This document shows, piece by piece, positions 55,072 to 63,740 of a stretch of DNA of 64,000 nt. The stretch's first letter is position 1; each line of letters opens with the position of its first letter. Position numbers and translations under genes: made by a program. The stretch comes from an uncultured Verrucomicrobia subdivision 3 bacterium (GTDB taxonomy: Bacteria; Verrucomicrobiota; Verrucomicrobiia; Limisphaerales; UBA11358), in NCBI GenBank assembly GCA_903917705.1, contig CAIXBQ010000012.1, forward strand, positions 24,921 to 88,920. The letters run 5' to 3'. Under the pieces are notes generated by a model. The model saw only the letters and a list, made by a program, of their open reading frames with translations. It had not been told where the DNA came from and did not search any database.

Positions 55072-55257
55072 AAATGTTCCCGCTCGAAAAATGATTTTGG
55101 CTGAACCGGCAACCAGATCATTTATCGGGCTTAATTTAGAAGATTATTTCAGAAGCAAATGTTGTCAATAGAAACAAAACAGGGGACATCCTTCATTCTC
55201 TGGCAGGGCATGTGTGGTCTCAGTTGAGAATAGAAAATCCGGCGGGCGATCGATGGG

Positions 55258-55710
55258 TCACATTCTTGCCGGTGCGGCGTGCCGCTTGATGGTCTCCGTT
55301 ATATTTTCGAGGATGAGCAGCACCTGTGGCGTTTCAGTGTAAGGCAACAGACTGGCGGTTACGAGGAGGCTAATGGGCACCACCCCTTTGCTGCCGCGCA
55401 ACTCAGCCTTGTGTAGTGTCCGGCTGGTGGCGCCGCCCTGCATCGCGTAGTTGACGCTGCTGCGGATAACGCAGTCCCGGCACACTTTCGCCTTCCCGCA
55501 CCCCGCCTTTTCGGCATGGATGCAGTGCAGCGCCTCGCCGCCACGACGGAACAGGGCTGAGGCAGGCTCGGCTCCGAGCAATGGCTCCGCGACCGCGTTG
55601 AAATCCAGTATCTGCACATCCTCATCCACGATGAACGCTGGCAGTGGAATCGCGTCGAAGATCGCGCGGCTATATTGCGCCTTCTGTTCGTTTATTTCCT
55701 GGCAGTTCAT
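55258..55710 (-). CDS. Single-domain PAS protein with Cys cluster, paralogue
   Basis: A 150-aa protein, the same length as its neighbour and clearly homologous end to end: RAIFDAIPLPAFIVDEDVQILDFN, LHCIHAEKAGCGKAKVC. Cys63, Cys71, Cys77 and Cys80 coincide with the paralogue, while Cys65 is His here, which points to four conserved ligands. A 186-bp AT-richer gap separates the two genes. It is divergent from the purine phosphorylase gene at 55890. Output partner unknown. Confidence 0.85.
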   Translation of the reverse strand: MNCQEINEQKAQYSRAIFDAIPLPAFIVDEDVQILDFNAVAEPLLGAEPASALFRRGGEALHCIHAEKAGCGKAKVCRDCVIRSSVNYAMQGGATSRTLHKAELRGSKGVVPISLLVTASLLPYTETPQVLLILENITETIKRHAAPARM

Positions 55711-55889
55711 AAACCTGATCCGTAGAGAAAGTTATTTTCAAAACCGTCGGCGGTCCCCGTCTTTCAATCAGTAAAACGACCGTAGCACTGGAAGCCGGGG
55801 CGGTCAAGCGTCCCGGAGCGTGCTCATGGAAGCCGCCGGAAGCGTGTTGAAGCTTGGCGGACGGCGGATAAAGTTTAAACTGTCGGCAA

Positions 55890-56708
55890 ATGAAACCGCC
55901 CCAGCCACAAGCCGCCGCCGCGCGGTTGAAAAAGATTTCCCCACTGCGACCCGCCCTCGCCATCGTCCTCGGCAGCGGATTTCACCACGCGCTGGCGGAA
56001 CTGCACGTGGAGAAAAACGTTGCTTACGCGGACATTCCCGGCTTTCCCCAGCCAACCGTCAGCGGCCACGCCGGCGAGTTGTATTTCGGCCGCCTCGGCC
56101 AGACACCCGTGCTGGTCTTGAGCGGACGCGCGCATTTTTATGAAGGCCATCCGATGGAGCGCGTGACCTTCGCGGTCCGGACCCTCGCGGCCTTCGGCAT
56201 CCGCGACTTGCTCCTGACGAACGCGGCGGGCGGGCTGAATAAAAAATTTCGCGCGGGCGATTTCATGGTGCTGACCGACCATCTCAATCTGATGGGGGTA
56301 AATCCGCTTCGCGGCCCCTCGGCGCCCGGTCTGCCGCGCTTTGTGGATTTGACCGAAACTTACGACGCGAAGCTGCGCGAACTTCTGTTTCGCGCCGGAA
56401 AGCTGGCCCGGCTGAAGCTGCAGCGCGGGGTTTACCTCGCCGTGAGCGGCCCGAGCTACGAGACCCCGGCAGAAATCCGCGCGTTCGCCCGGCTGGGCGC
56501 GGATGCCGTGGGTATGAGCACCGTGCCGGAGGCCGTCGTGGCGCGCCAGTGCGGGTTGAACGTCGCGGCGGTTTCGTGCATCACCAACCTAGCGGCGGGC
56601 ATCAGCCGGAATAATCTGTCGCACGCGGAGGTATTGGAAACGGCGGAACGCGTCAAGCAATCCGGCGCGGCGCTGCTGAAAAACTTTGCGGAACTTTATC
56701 TCCAATGA
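55890..56708 (+). CDS. punA: Purine-nucleoside phosphorylase (PNP-I)
   Basis: A 272-aa enzyme that phosphorolyses inosine and guanosine to free base and ribose 1-phosphate. It has the family landmarks GSGFHHAL, SGHAGELYFG, SGRAHFYEGHP, TNAAGGL, and GPSYETPAEIRAF with GMSTVPEA. The length suits the trimeric PNP class, so inosine/guanosine is the likely substrate. It overlaps the cytidine deaminase gene by four bases (ATGA), a nucleoside-salvage operon. Confidence 0.93.
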   Translation: MKPPQPQAAAARLKKISPLRPALAIVLGSGFHHALAELHVEKNVAYADIPGFPQPTVSGHAGELYFGRLGQTPVLVLSGRAHFYEGHPMERVTFAVRTLAAFGIRDLLLTNAAGGLNKKFRAGDFMVLTDHLNLMGVNPLRGPSAPGLPRFVDLTETYDAKLRELLFRAGKLARLKLQRGVYLAVSGPSYETPAEIRAFARLGADAVGMSTVPEAVVARQCGLNVAAVSCITNLAAGISRNNLSHAEVLETAERVKQSGAALLKNFAELYLQ

Positions 56709-57145
56709 AGAAAAAAGATAAAATCATCGCCGCGCCGCCCCGGCGGCTGTGGGATCAATTGGTCCGTGCGGCGGCCCGGGCGCGCGCCGGCTCAGTGTCG
56801 CCGTATTCCAAATTCAAGGTTGGCGCGGCGCTGCTCACGAACGCAGGCGAAATCATCGGCGGCGCGAATGTCGAGAGCGCGAGCTACGGGTTGACCTGCT
56901 GCGCGGAGCGGGTGGCGCTGTTCAAGGCGCTGACGGCAGGGAAGCATAATTTTGTCGCGGTTGCCGTGGTGGCGCGCTGGGACGGCGGGCCGATGCCCTG
57001 CGGCGCCTGCCGGCAATTGCTCGCGGAATACGCGCCGGACGCCAGCGTGTTCATCGCCGACAGCGATGATTTGAAAAAAATCCGGGCGTTCACCGTGCGC
57101 GGACTGCTGCCGGAGGCTTTTGTCTTCAACCCTGATGCCCCTTGA
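56705..57145 (+). CDS. cdd: Cytidine deaminase
   Basis: A 146-aa zinc enzyme that deaminates cytidine to uridine. Zinc and catalytic residues are in the family motifs: CAER with Cys66 and Glu68, and PCGACRQ with Cys99 and Cys102. The start overlaps the purine phosphorylase stop by four bases. The tail (residues ~125-146, RGLLPEAFVFNPDAP) closes with the usual L-P-x-x-F. Length is typical of the short, tetrameric type. Confidence 0.94.
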   Translation: MKKKDKIIAAPPRRLWDQLVRAAARARAGSVSPYSKFKVGAALLTNAGEIIGGANVESASYGLTCCAERVALFKALTAGKHNFVAVAVVARWDGGPMPCGACRQLLAEYAPDASVFIADSDDLKKIRAFTVRGLLPEAFVFNPDAP

Positions 57146-57187
57146 TATTTGAAAGATTCGTCGTAGTCTGCTCGGTCTGTATTTTTG

Positions 57188-58684
57188 ATGAAACCTGAAG
57201 TTTTTTCTAGATTTGAAAACGCGGCGTGGCCAGCCCTGCTGGTCAGCGCCGACGGTGCCATTTTGATGGCCAACCCGGCGGCGAAAACAGTTTTGGGTCC
57301 GTCGGTGGGCGGCGGTACGGTGCAGTTGACCGCGGTCTGGTCGCCGGAAAATGGCGGCACCGCCGTGGCTTTTCTGGCGCTCTCGGAGACTTCTCCGGCC
57401 GCCCCGGCCGTTTTGAAATTCCGCACGGCCAGCGGAGCGGCTGCCGCCTTTTTGACGGCAATCTGCCGGCTGGAAAGTGACGGCAGAAGATTTTTCGTCC
57501 TGCAATTGCTCCCGTCCCCGGACGCGAAGTCCGCGCCGACGGGCGACGCGGCGCTGAAGCAGAAGCTGGACTGCGTGTTGCAACTGGCGCGAACGGTCTC
57601 GCTGGATTTCAACAACGCGCTAACCGGTGTGCTGGCCCACACTTCGCTGCTGCTCGGCAAAATCGAGGCGGGCCACCCGTGGCGGCACTCGTTGCTGGAG
57701 GTGGAAAAATCCGCGTCGCGCGCGGCGGAAATCGCGGGCGAACTGGCGCTGTTCAGCCGGCAGGAAAAAGAAACCCGCCGCGCACCGGCGGGCAACTTGA
57801 ACCTGGTGGCCGGCCGCTGCGTGGAATTTTTCCAGAACTCGCACGGTCTGCGGTTCTCGTGGCGGTTGGCGCTGGAACGCGGATTGTTCGCGGCCCGGTT
57901 TGACGAGGCGAAGGTGCAGCAGGCGCTGACGAAGGTGCTGGAGAACGCGGTGGAGGCTTTTGGCGGCAGCGGCACCGGCCAGATTTCCGTGCAGACGCGA
58001 AACGTGGAACTCACGGCGGCCACACAGGACCGCAACGTGCGGCTGGCGGCGGGAAATTACGTTTGCGTGGAAATCCAGGACAACGGCCCGGGCATCGAGG
58101 CTGAGGCTTTGCCCCGCGTTTTTGAACCCTTTTTCACGACCAAGCGGGCGCCGCATCGCGGCCTCGGGCTCGCGCTCGTCTATGGCATCATCACCAACCA
58201 CGGCGGCGGGGTGGCGATTTCCAGCCAGGTCGGCAAGGGCGCTTCGGCGCGCGTTTATCTGCCGGCGGAAAAAACCCTCGTCAAGGAATCCGTGGGCGGG
58301 GACAAGGAACTGCGCGGCACCGGCACGATTCTGGTTGTGGATGACGAAAGTCTGCTGCTCACAATGGCCGATACGATATTAACGGACTTCGGGTATCAGG
58401 TTTTGACAGCCAATAACGGCCCGAAGGCGCTGCAAATTCTGGCCCAGCCGGGCACGAAGGTGGATTTGCTCATCACCGACCTGGTGATGCCGGGCATGGG
58501 CGGACGCGAATTGATCGAGCGCATCCGGCAGACCGATCCCGCGCTGCCCATGATGTGCACCAGCGGTTATGTGATGCCGGAGGAAAACCAAGCCGGCGCC
58601 GGCTACCTGCAAAAGCCCTTCACGAGCACCGAGCTGCTGCTCAAGGTAAAAGCGGCGCTGCGCTCGACGTCGGCTGTTGACTAA
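57188..58684 (+). CDS. Hybrid sensor kinase-like protein with C-terminal receiver, phospho-His missing
   Basis: A 498-aa soluble protein. A PAS-like region (about 8-110) precedes a dimerisation helix that reads VSLDFNNALTGV; related kinases have HDFNN, so the phospho-accepting His is Leu here (about residue 139). The ATPase domain is intact: ENAVEAF (N box), DNGPGI (G1), FFTTK and RGLGLALVYGI (G2). The receiver has Asp-rich VDDE, phospho-acceptor Asp about 430 (ITDLVMPG) and Lys in LQKPF. Thus a histidine-kinase fold without the usual donor His. A TTG three bases before the ATG is an alternative start. It is followed by a LysR gene. Confidence 0.85.
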   Translation: MKPEVFSRFENAAWPALLVSADGAILMANPAAKTVLGPSVGGGTVQLTAVWSPENGGTAVAFLALSETSPAAPAVLKFRTASGAAAAFLTAICRLESDGRRFFVLQLLPSPDAKSAPTGDAALKQKLDCVLQLARTVSLDFNNALTGVLAHTSLLLGKIEAGHPWRHSLLEVEKSASRAAEIAGELALFSRQEKETRRAPAGNLNLVAGRCVEFFQNSHGLRFSWRLALERGLFAARFDEAKVQQALTKVLENAVEAFGGSGTGQISVQTRNVELTAATQDRNVRLAAGNYVCVEIQDNGPGIEAEALPRVFEPFFTTKRAPHRGLGLALVYGIITNHGGGVAISSQVGKGASARVYLPAEKTLVKESVGGDKELRGTGTILVVDDESLLLTMADTILTDFGYQVLTANNGPKALQILAQPGTKVDLLITDLVMPGMGGRELIERIRQTDPALPMMCTSGYVMPEENQAGAGYLQKPFTSTELLLKVKAALRSTSAVD

Positions 58685-58711
58685 TCGGCATGGTTATGTT
58701 TAACTCCGCTT

Positions 58712-59593
58712 ATGCAAATCGAAAGTTTGAAGGTTTTCTGCGATCTGGCCGAAACTGAAAGCTTCACCAAGGCCGCGCAAGTCAACAGCGTCACCCAATC
58801 AGCGGTGAGCCAGCAGATCAGTTCGCTCGAGCGCACGTTCAAGTCGCTGCTCATCGAACGCAGCAAAAAGAAGTTCCGCCTGACCCGCGAAGGCCAGGTG
58901 CTCTACGATTACAGCAAGCAAATCATCCAGACTTATGAGTCCCTGGACAGCAAGCTGCAGGAGTTGAAGGACATCATTTCCGGCACCATCCGCGTGGCCA
59001 CGATTTATTCCATCGGCCTGCACGATTTGCCGCCGTATGTCAAAAGCTTCATGAAGAGCTATCCGACGGTGAATGTCCACGTCGAATACCGCCGGGCCAA
59101 CCAGGTCTACGAGGACGTGCTCAGCAACGTCGTGGACATGGGGCTCGTGGCCTATCCCACCAAGGATTCCAAGCTCGAAATCATCCCGCTGCGCAAGGAG
59201 CCGCTCGTCCTCATCTGCCATCCGCAGCATCCGTTCGCCCGGCAAAAGGCCCTCCGCCTCAAGTCGCTCGCGGGCCAGAAGATCATCGGCTTTGAGCCGG
59301 ATATCCCCACGCGCAAGGCGCTCGACAAGATCCTGCGCGAATACGGCGTCGAGGTAAAACACGTCATGGAGTTTGATAACGTCGAGACGGTGAAACGCGC
59401 CGTGGAAATCGACGCCGGCATCTCCATCGTGCCGCTCGGCACCGTCACCCAGGAAATCAACAAGAACACCCTGGCCGCCGTGGAGATTGAAGACGGTGAA
59501 TTTTTCCGGCCGCTCGCCGCCATCTACAAAAAGAACAAGGTGCTCTCGCCCGCGATGAAACAGTTCCTGACGATCCTCAAGGGCACGGTTTAA
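58712..59593 (+). CDS. LysR-family transcriptional regulator
   Basis: A 293-aa regulator. The N-terminal HTH is LKVFCDLAETESFTKAAQ with VTQSAVSQQISSLERTF; the C-terminal substrate-binding domain runs from about residue 90 (SGTIRVATIYSIG). It carries the usual switch-like helix and ends in FLTILKGTV. The protein is unusually polar and Lys-rich, with a sulfur-type (CysB/Cbl-like) look, but the effector is not identifiable. It lies 27 bp after the hybrid kinase and is closed by a strong terminator. Confidence 0.92.
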   Translation: MQIESLKVFCDLAETESFTKAAQVNSVTQSAVSQQISSLERTFKSLLIERSKKKFRLTREGQVLYDYSKQIIQTYESLDSKLQELKDIISGTIRVATIYSIGLHDLPPYVKSFMKSYPTVNVHVEYRRANQVYEDVLSNVVDMGLVAYPTKDSKLEIIPLRKEPLVLICHPQHPFARQKALRLKSLAGQKIIGFEPDIPTRKALDKILREYGVEVKHVMEFDNVETVKRAVEIDAGISIVPLGTVTQEINKNTLAAVEIEDGEFFRPLAAIYKKNKVLSPAMKQFLTILKGTV

Positions 59594-59613
59594 GCCCCTT
59601 TCCCCTTTCGCGA

Positions 59614-59646
59614 ACGGGCGACGCCAGAAACGTCGCCCGTTTTTTT
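59614..59646 (+). terminator. Rho-independent terminator after the LysR gene
   Basis: A perfect 10-bp stem (59614-59623 with 59631-59640) and 7-base loop is followed by six T residues, 20 bases after the stop of the LysR gene. It meets the converging minus-strand LamG gene, whose stop is at 59649. Confidence 0.93.
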
Positions 59647-59648
59647 AT

Positions 59649-60764
59649 TCACCGAAACCCTTCGCCGAAACTCCCGTTCCGGTAATTCTGCAGGAACGGC
59701 CTCGGCAGCGGGGGCGGCAGGGGTTCGCCGTGGTTTTCCTCGATGCCGACGGCTTTGATCTCCGCCGCAGACAGGGCGCGGTTGTAGATGGAAATTTCAT
59801 CCAGCAAACCCGAGAAAAAAGCGTTATAAGTCCAGTCGCCCGGATGATCCGTCGGCCGGCGGCTGACCCACAAATCGCCCGTGGTCAGCGGCTCAAAGCG
59901 GCCCCAGGAACCGCGCGCCACCACCACGCCGTTCACATACAATGCCCCCGCGCCAGTGGCCTTGTCGTAAGTCACGGCCACCTGCTGGAACCGGCCCGCC
60001 ACCACCGTGCCCGGCGGGGAGATCAGGCTGTGCGTTTCGCCGTGGTCGCCAACCAACTGTCCCGACAGCACGCCTTGGGAGCCCGGCACGTTGCCGATCC
60101 AAAGTTGCACCCCGATGATTCCGGGCAGCTTCCCGCTCGGATTCCATTCGAGAATGGGATGAAAGCCGTACACATTATTCGGCTTGATCCACGCGCTGAG
60201 AGTCAGGCCATCGCCCGTGCCCGGATTCAAGCCGGCCGCGTCTGCGAGCTTCATGCAAGAACTGGATCCATTCATCACAAACGCGCGGCCCACCTGGCCT
60301 TCGGCAAAAGAAACGTCCGTCAATTCCAGGTCATGGTTCCCGGCGGAATCCTTGCCGCTGTCCTCGCCCGACCACAGCGCCACCAGCCCCGGCCGCAAAC
60401 CCGCCGCGCCGGCAACCGTCACCGACAGCTTCCGGATCGACCCCGCCGCCAGCTCCACCCTGCCGAAGCTCGTCTTGACCCCCAGCGCGGAATCCGCGAA
60501 CGATACCGTCAGCACATCGCCGTTCGCCGTGGTGAGCTTCGCCGAATTCGTCGTCAGACACTCCACCGCGCGCAGGTCTTTGGGCGCCAGCTTGATTTCC
60601 CCGAGCAGCGCGGAATGAAACCGGAAATATTTCCCCGCGCTCTCCCCCACCACGCGCGAACCATCCCTCAACTCCACCGTCAGGCGTGGCGGCGGATTGG
60701 TGTCAGCCGCCTGGACCGCTTGGATAAACAAAAAAATGAGGAATAGAACGGTGATGTTTTTCAT
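59649..60764 (-). CDS. Exported LamG/concanavalin-like lectin-domain protein
   Basis: A 371-aa protein with a signal peptide (VLFLIFLFIQAVQAAD). Residues ~25-115 form a short conserved N-terminal domain, and ~130-345 a LamG-type jelly roll (LSAWIKPNNVYGFHPILEW, QVAVTYDKATGAGALYVNG, LDEISIYNRALSAAEI). Such domains bind carbohydrates or other ligands. The N-terminal block is almost identical in DNA to the same part of the next gene upstream, whose LamG half differs. The tail (PPPLPRPFLQNYRNG) is a Pro-rich extension. The stop is five bases from the paralogue's region, and both genes are tightly spaced. Confidence 0.88.
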   Translation of the reverse strand: MKNITVLFLIFLFIQAVQAADTNPPPRLTVELRDGSRVVGESAGKYFRFHSALLGEIKLAPKDLRAVECLTTNSAKLTTANGDVLTVSFADSALGVKTSFGRVELAAGSIRKLSVTVAGAAGLRPGLVALWSGEDSGKDSAGNHDLELTDVSFAEGQVGRAFVMNGSSSCMKLADAAGLNPGTGDGLTLSAWIKPNNVYGFHPILEWNPSGKLPGIIGVQLWIGNVPGSQGVLSGQLVGDHGETHSLISPPGTVVAGRFQQVAVTYDKATGAGALYVNGVVVARGSWGRFEPLTTGDLWVSRRPTDHPGDWTYNAFFSGLLDEISIYNRALSAAEIKAVGIEENHGEPLPPPLPRPFLQNYRNGSFGEGFR

Positions 60765-60769
60765 CTGAA

Positions 60770-61792
60770 TTAATTCCGGTTGCCGGCCTCGTAATCCTCG
60801 CGAATCTCCGCTTGCGACAGGGCCCGGTTGTAAATCGCCGCCTCGTCAATAATCCCGCTAAAATTATAGGCTGGATAACCTGAAGCTGCCACGCCGCCAA
60901 TCCGGAGTGGTTCGGCCGACGTCACAATCGAACCGCTCGCCGCCATCTGCGCATCCACATGGCCGTTCACATATAGAATAAACATGGAACCATCATAAGT
61001 AACCGCCACATGGTACCAGGTGTTGGGTTGCAAAACGGTTTCGCCATCAAGTGCCAAAAAACCGGCAGGCAGACCGATATCGCCCCGGAAATTTCCCATG
61101 CCCGGATGGGTGGGGCTGTCGCCCACAATTAAATTATACTGCCGCATTCCTTCACGGCCATTGTTCTTGCCCAACAGCAGTTGCGTCCACCGCGCATAAG
61201 GACGTGAGCGCGGATAGAACCAGCCTTCAATCGTCAGTTGCTCGGTGGGGTTCAAAGACGGATGATTCGGCACCGTGATATTATCGATGCCGGTGAAATT
61301 AAATCCCTGGCCCACCTTGGCCGGAACATACGTGGTTCCAGCGGGCACCAAACCGTTATTGCCTCCCACGCTGTCCTCGGCGGCGCCCTCGCCAGACCAT
61401 AAGGACACCAAGCCCTGGTGATGGCTGCCGGCGCTGGCGGTTGACACCGTCAACTTGCGAACGGTATCCAGCGCCAGCTCCACCCTGCCGAAGCTCGTCT
61501 TGACCCCCAGCGCGGAATCCGCGAACGAAACCGTCAGCGTATCGCCGCTCGCCGTGGTGAGCTTCGCCGAATTCGTCGTCAGACACTCCACCGCGCGCAG
61601 GTCTTTGGGCGCCAGCTTGATTTCCCCGAGCAGCGCGGAATGAAACCGGAAATATTTCCCCGCGCTCTCCCCCACCACGCGCGAACCGTCCTTCAACTCC
61701 ACCGTCAGGCGGCAGGCGGGCGGGGCATCGGCGGCGGACGATGCCAGCGCCGTGGCGGCGCAAAAAAGAAGCAGGCCCGGAAGCAATTTCAT
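60770..61792 (-). CDS. Exported LamG/concanavalin-like lectin-domain protein, paralogue
   Basis: A 340-aa protein with a signal peptide (LLLFCAATALASSAAD). The N-terminal domain (LTVELKDGSRVVGESAGKY, and the ECLTTNSAKLTT block) is nearly the same as in the downstream gene. The LamG half is different in detail (LTIEGWFYPRSRPYARWTQ, VAVTYDGSMFILYVNG, IDEAAIYNRALSQAEI). It stops 5 bases before the next gene starts, so the two form one transcription unit. Ligand unknown; surface or periplasmic carbohydrate binding is likely. Confidence 0.88.
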   Translation of the reverse strand: MKLLPGLLLFCAATALASSAADAPPACRLTVELKDGSRVVGESAGKYFRFHSALLGEIKLAPKDLRAVECLTTNSAKLTTASGDTLTVSFADSALGVKTSFGRVELALDTVRKLTVSTASAGSHHQGLVSLWSGEGAAEDSVGGNNGLVPAGTTYVPAKVGQGFNFTGIDNITVPNHPSLNPTEQLTIEGWFYPRSRPYARWTQLLLGKNNGREGMRQYNLIVGDSPTHPGMGNFRGDIGLPAGFLALDGETVLQPNTWYHVAVTYDGSMFILYVNGHVDAQMAASGSIVTSAEPLRIGGVAASGYPAYNFSGIIDEAAIYNRALSQAEIREDYEAGNRN

Positions 61793-61835
61793 GCTCCGAG
61801 CCTGCGCCGGTCGGTTCCTCGCGTCAAGACGCGAC

Positions 61836-62945
61836 TTATTTCAAATTCGCCGGGTTCAATCCCTTCAAATCCTTCGGCAGGAAAATCCCGTCCTTGCGGA
61901 TCAGCTCGCCATCGAACCAGATTTCGCCGCCGCCCCATTCCTTGCGCTGGATCAGCACCATGTCCCAGTGGATGGCGCTGTTGTTGCCGTTCCCGCAATC
62001 TTCGTACGCCTTGCCCGGCGTGAAATGCAGCGAGCCCGCGATCTTTTCGTCGAACAGGATGTCGCACATCGGATTCTGGATGTAGGGATTGAAGCCGATG
62101 GCAAATTCGCCCACATACCGCGCCCCCGCGTCCGTATCCAGGATTTCGTTGAGGCGTTTCGTATTGTTCGAAGTGGCCTTGATGATCTTGCCGTCCTTGA
62201 ACTCCAGGCGCACGTTGTCGAACTTCGTGCCCGCGTACAAGGTCGGCGTATTATATTGGATCATGCCGTTCACCGACGTTTTCACCGGGCAGGAAAAAAC
62301 CTCGCCGTCCGGAATGTTGCGCGTGCCCTCGCATTTTTTCGCGCCGATGCCCTTGATGCTGAAAGTCAGGTCCGTGCCCGGCCCCTTCAGATGGACCTTG
62401 TCGGCCTTGGCCATGCGCTTTTGCAACGGCGTCTGCGCCCGGGCCATCTTGGGATAATCCAGCGTGCACACATCAAAATACAAATTCTCGAACGCCTCCG
62501 TGCTCATGCCCGCCGCCTGCGCCATGCTGGGCGATGGCCAGCGCAGCACGCACCACTTCGTCTGATTGACCCGGTAATCCAGCACCGGGCGGATGATTTT
62601 CGAATACATGTTCATCAACCCCGACGGCACGTCGGAATTTTCGTTCATGTTATCGCTGCCGCGGATGGCGATGTAGGCCTGCATCTTTTTCATGCGGGCG
62701 AGTTCCAGGTCGCGGACCGTGGTGGCGTGGGATTCATTGGTGCCCAGGAGCAGCTCGCGGCCCACGCGCGTGTGGCGCGTCTCCACGAACGGCACCGCCC
62801 CCGCGGCGCGGACGGCGCGGATGAGCTCGACGGTGAACTCATCCGGCACATCAATCATGTCGAGCAGGATGCGTTCGCCCTTTTTGAGCGCGGTGGAGTA
62901 ATTGACGAGAAGTTTCGCCAGCTTGGGATAACGTGGATCGGTCAT
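61836..62945 (-). CDS. M29-family metallo-aminopeptidase
   Basis: A 369-aa cytoplasmic leucyl-type aminopeptidase of the thermophilic aminopeptidase (M29) family. It starts MTDPRYPKLAKLLVNYS and shows YNTPTLYAGTKFDNVRLEFKDG, AYEDCGNGNNSAIHWDMVL with His in the metal-binding C-terminal half, and EIWFDGELIRKDG. Such enzymes remove N-terminal residues from peptides with a two-metal centre. ATG at 62945 is the family-typical start; an ATG 27 bases upstream adds nine residues. No ribosome site is evident. Confidence 0.9.
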   Translation of the reverse strand: MTDPRYPKLAKLLVNYSTALKKGERILLDMIDVPDEFTVELIRAVRAAGAVPFVETRHTRVGRELLLGTNESHATTVRDLELARMKKMQAYIAIRGSDNMNENSDVPSGLMNMYSKIIRPVLDYRVNQTKWCVLRWPSPSMAQAAGMSTEAFENLYFDVCTLDYPKMARAQTPLQKRMAKADKVHLKGPGTDLTFSIKGIGAKKCEGTRNIPDGEVFSCPVKTSVNGMIQYNTPTLYAGTKFDNVRLEFKDGKIIKATSNNTKRLNEILDTDAGARYVGEFAIGFNPYIQNPMCDILFDEKIAGSLHFTPGKAYEDCGNGNNSAIHWDMVLIQRKEWGGGEIWFDGELIRKDGIFLPKDLKGLNPANLK

Positions 62946-62987
62946 AATTTTGAAATTATAAATAAATCTCAATCACTGCGCCATCCC

Positions 62988-63410
62988 TCAAATGTGGGAG
63001 ACGCTTGGGACGACGGGTTTGCCGTAAACATTCCGATAATCACTGTCCGCGAGATAAAAAGCCGCGTCCAAAAAATTTTCCACGGCGGGCAACTCCTCCG
63101 GCGTATTGAGCCAGAACCGGCTCCAGCCCGGCCAGCGTCCGCCCCTGATCTTCAAGCCCGTGCCGGGGGGAATCGCCGTCACCGGCCAGCCCACCGAGAT
63201 GCACACCATGTTGTTTTGCCAGCTCCCCACATGAAATCTGACCTTGAGCCAGTCATCCGGGGTCAACCGCCATTCATGATTCAGGTACTCCAGTTCACTG
63301 CCGCTTTGGCGGGCGTAGCGCCGCATCATCATCGCCACCGTCAAGGCCAGCATACGACAGCGGCCCATGTGGCTCGCCTCCAGTTCGATGGTAAAAGAAT
63401 GTTCCAGCAT
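62988..63410 (-). CDS. Hypothetical protein
   Basis: A 140-aa protein starting MLEHSFTIELEASHMGRCRM. It has an alpha/beta look with Trp-rich segments (WRLTPDDWLKVRFHVGSWQ, GGRWPGWSRFW) and no signal or membrane part. I do not recognise a family. The same frame runs on upstream to 63764, but there it crosses the repeats and palindrome and is not credible coding. It is 42 bp from the M29 aminopeptidase gene. Confidence 0.65.
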   Translation of the reverse strand: MLEHSFTIELEASHMGRCRMLALTVAMMMRRYARQSGSELEYLNHEWRLTPDDWLKVRFHVGSWQNNMVCISVGWPVTAIPPGTGLKIRGGRWPGWSRFWLNTPEELPAVENFLDAAFYLADSDYRNVYGKPVVPSVSHI

Positions 63411-63454
63411 TTCTCTTTGATGGTGCCCAAGCCGCCAGTCTGGCGGCGCCTGAT

Positions 63455-63570
63455 AATATTTTGGGCGATGAGGGCATTCACACCGTCGCCCGCGGCGTTT
63501 TGAGCGCAAAGGAGCGGCCAATGTCAAAAAGCCGCCCCGCTCCCGTGCCCCGATGCCCTCTCCAGTCATG
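63455..63570. repeat. Structured ~115-bp repeat, copy 1
   Basis: This segment aligns with 63741-63858 with few changes. It can fold on itself: GAGGGCAT (63470-63477) pairs with ATGCCCTC (63553-63560) and two inner hairpins lie between, around CGTCGCC..GGCG and GGAGCGG..CCGCTCC. The outer stem shows a compensatory G-C to A-T change against copy 2. It could be a mobile or RNA-level structured element. Confidence 0.8.
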
Positions 63571-63624
63571 TATACGGCGACTTCAGATTCAAATCCCGGC
63601 CCGCGCGCGGCCGGGGCCGGCGTT

Positions 63625-63695
63625 GGTGGGGCGAGCGTCCTCGCGAGCCGCGGGAGCCGTGGATTTGCCCGGCTCGCGAGTACGCTCGCCCCACC
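63625..63695. repeat. REP-like palindrome (26-bp arms)
   Basis: 63625-63650 and 63670-63695 are inverted copies of GGTGGGGCGAGCGT(C/A)CTCGCGAGCCG with one mismatch and a 19-base loop. This motif type recurs in verrucomicrobial and related genomes, where its frames are often mis-called as protein (ASVLASR). It lies between the two structured ~115-bp repeats. Confidence 0.9.
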
Positions 63696-63740
63696 AGCCG
63701 GGTTTCCCAAACCCATCACCGTCCACCCGCGCGGCCCTGC

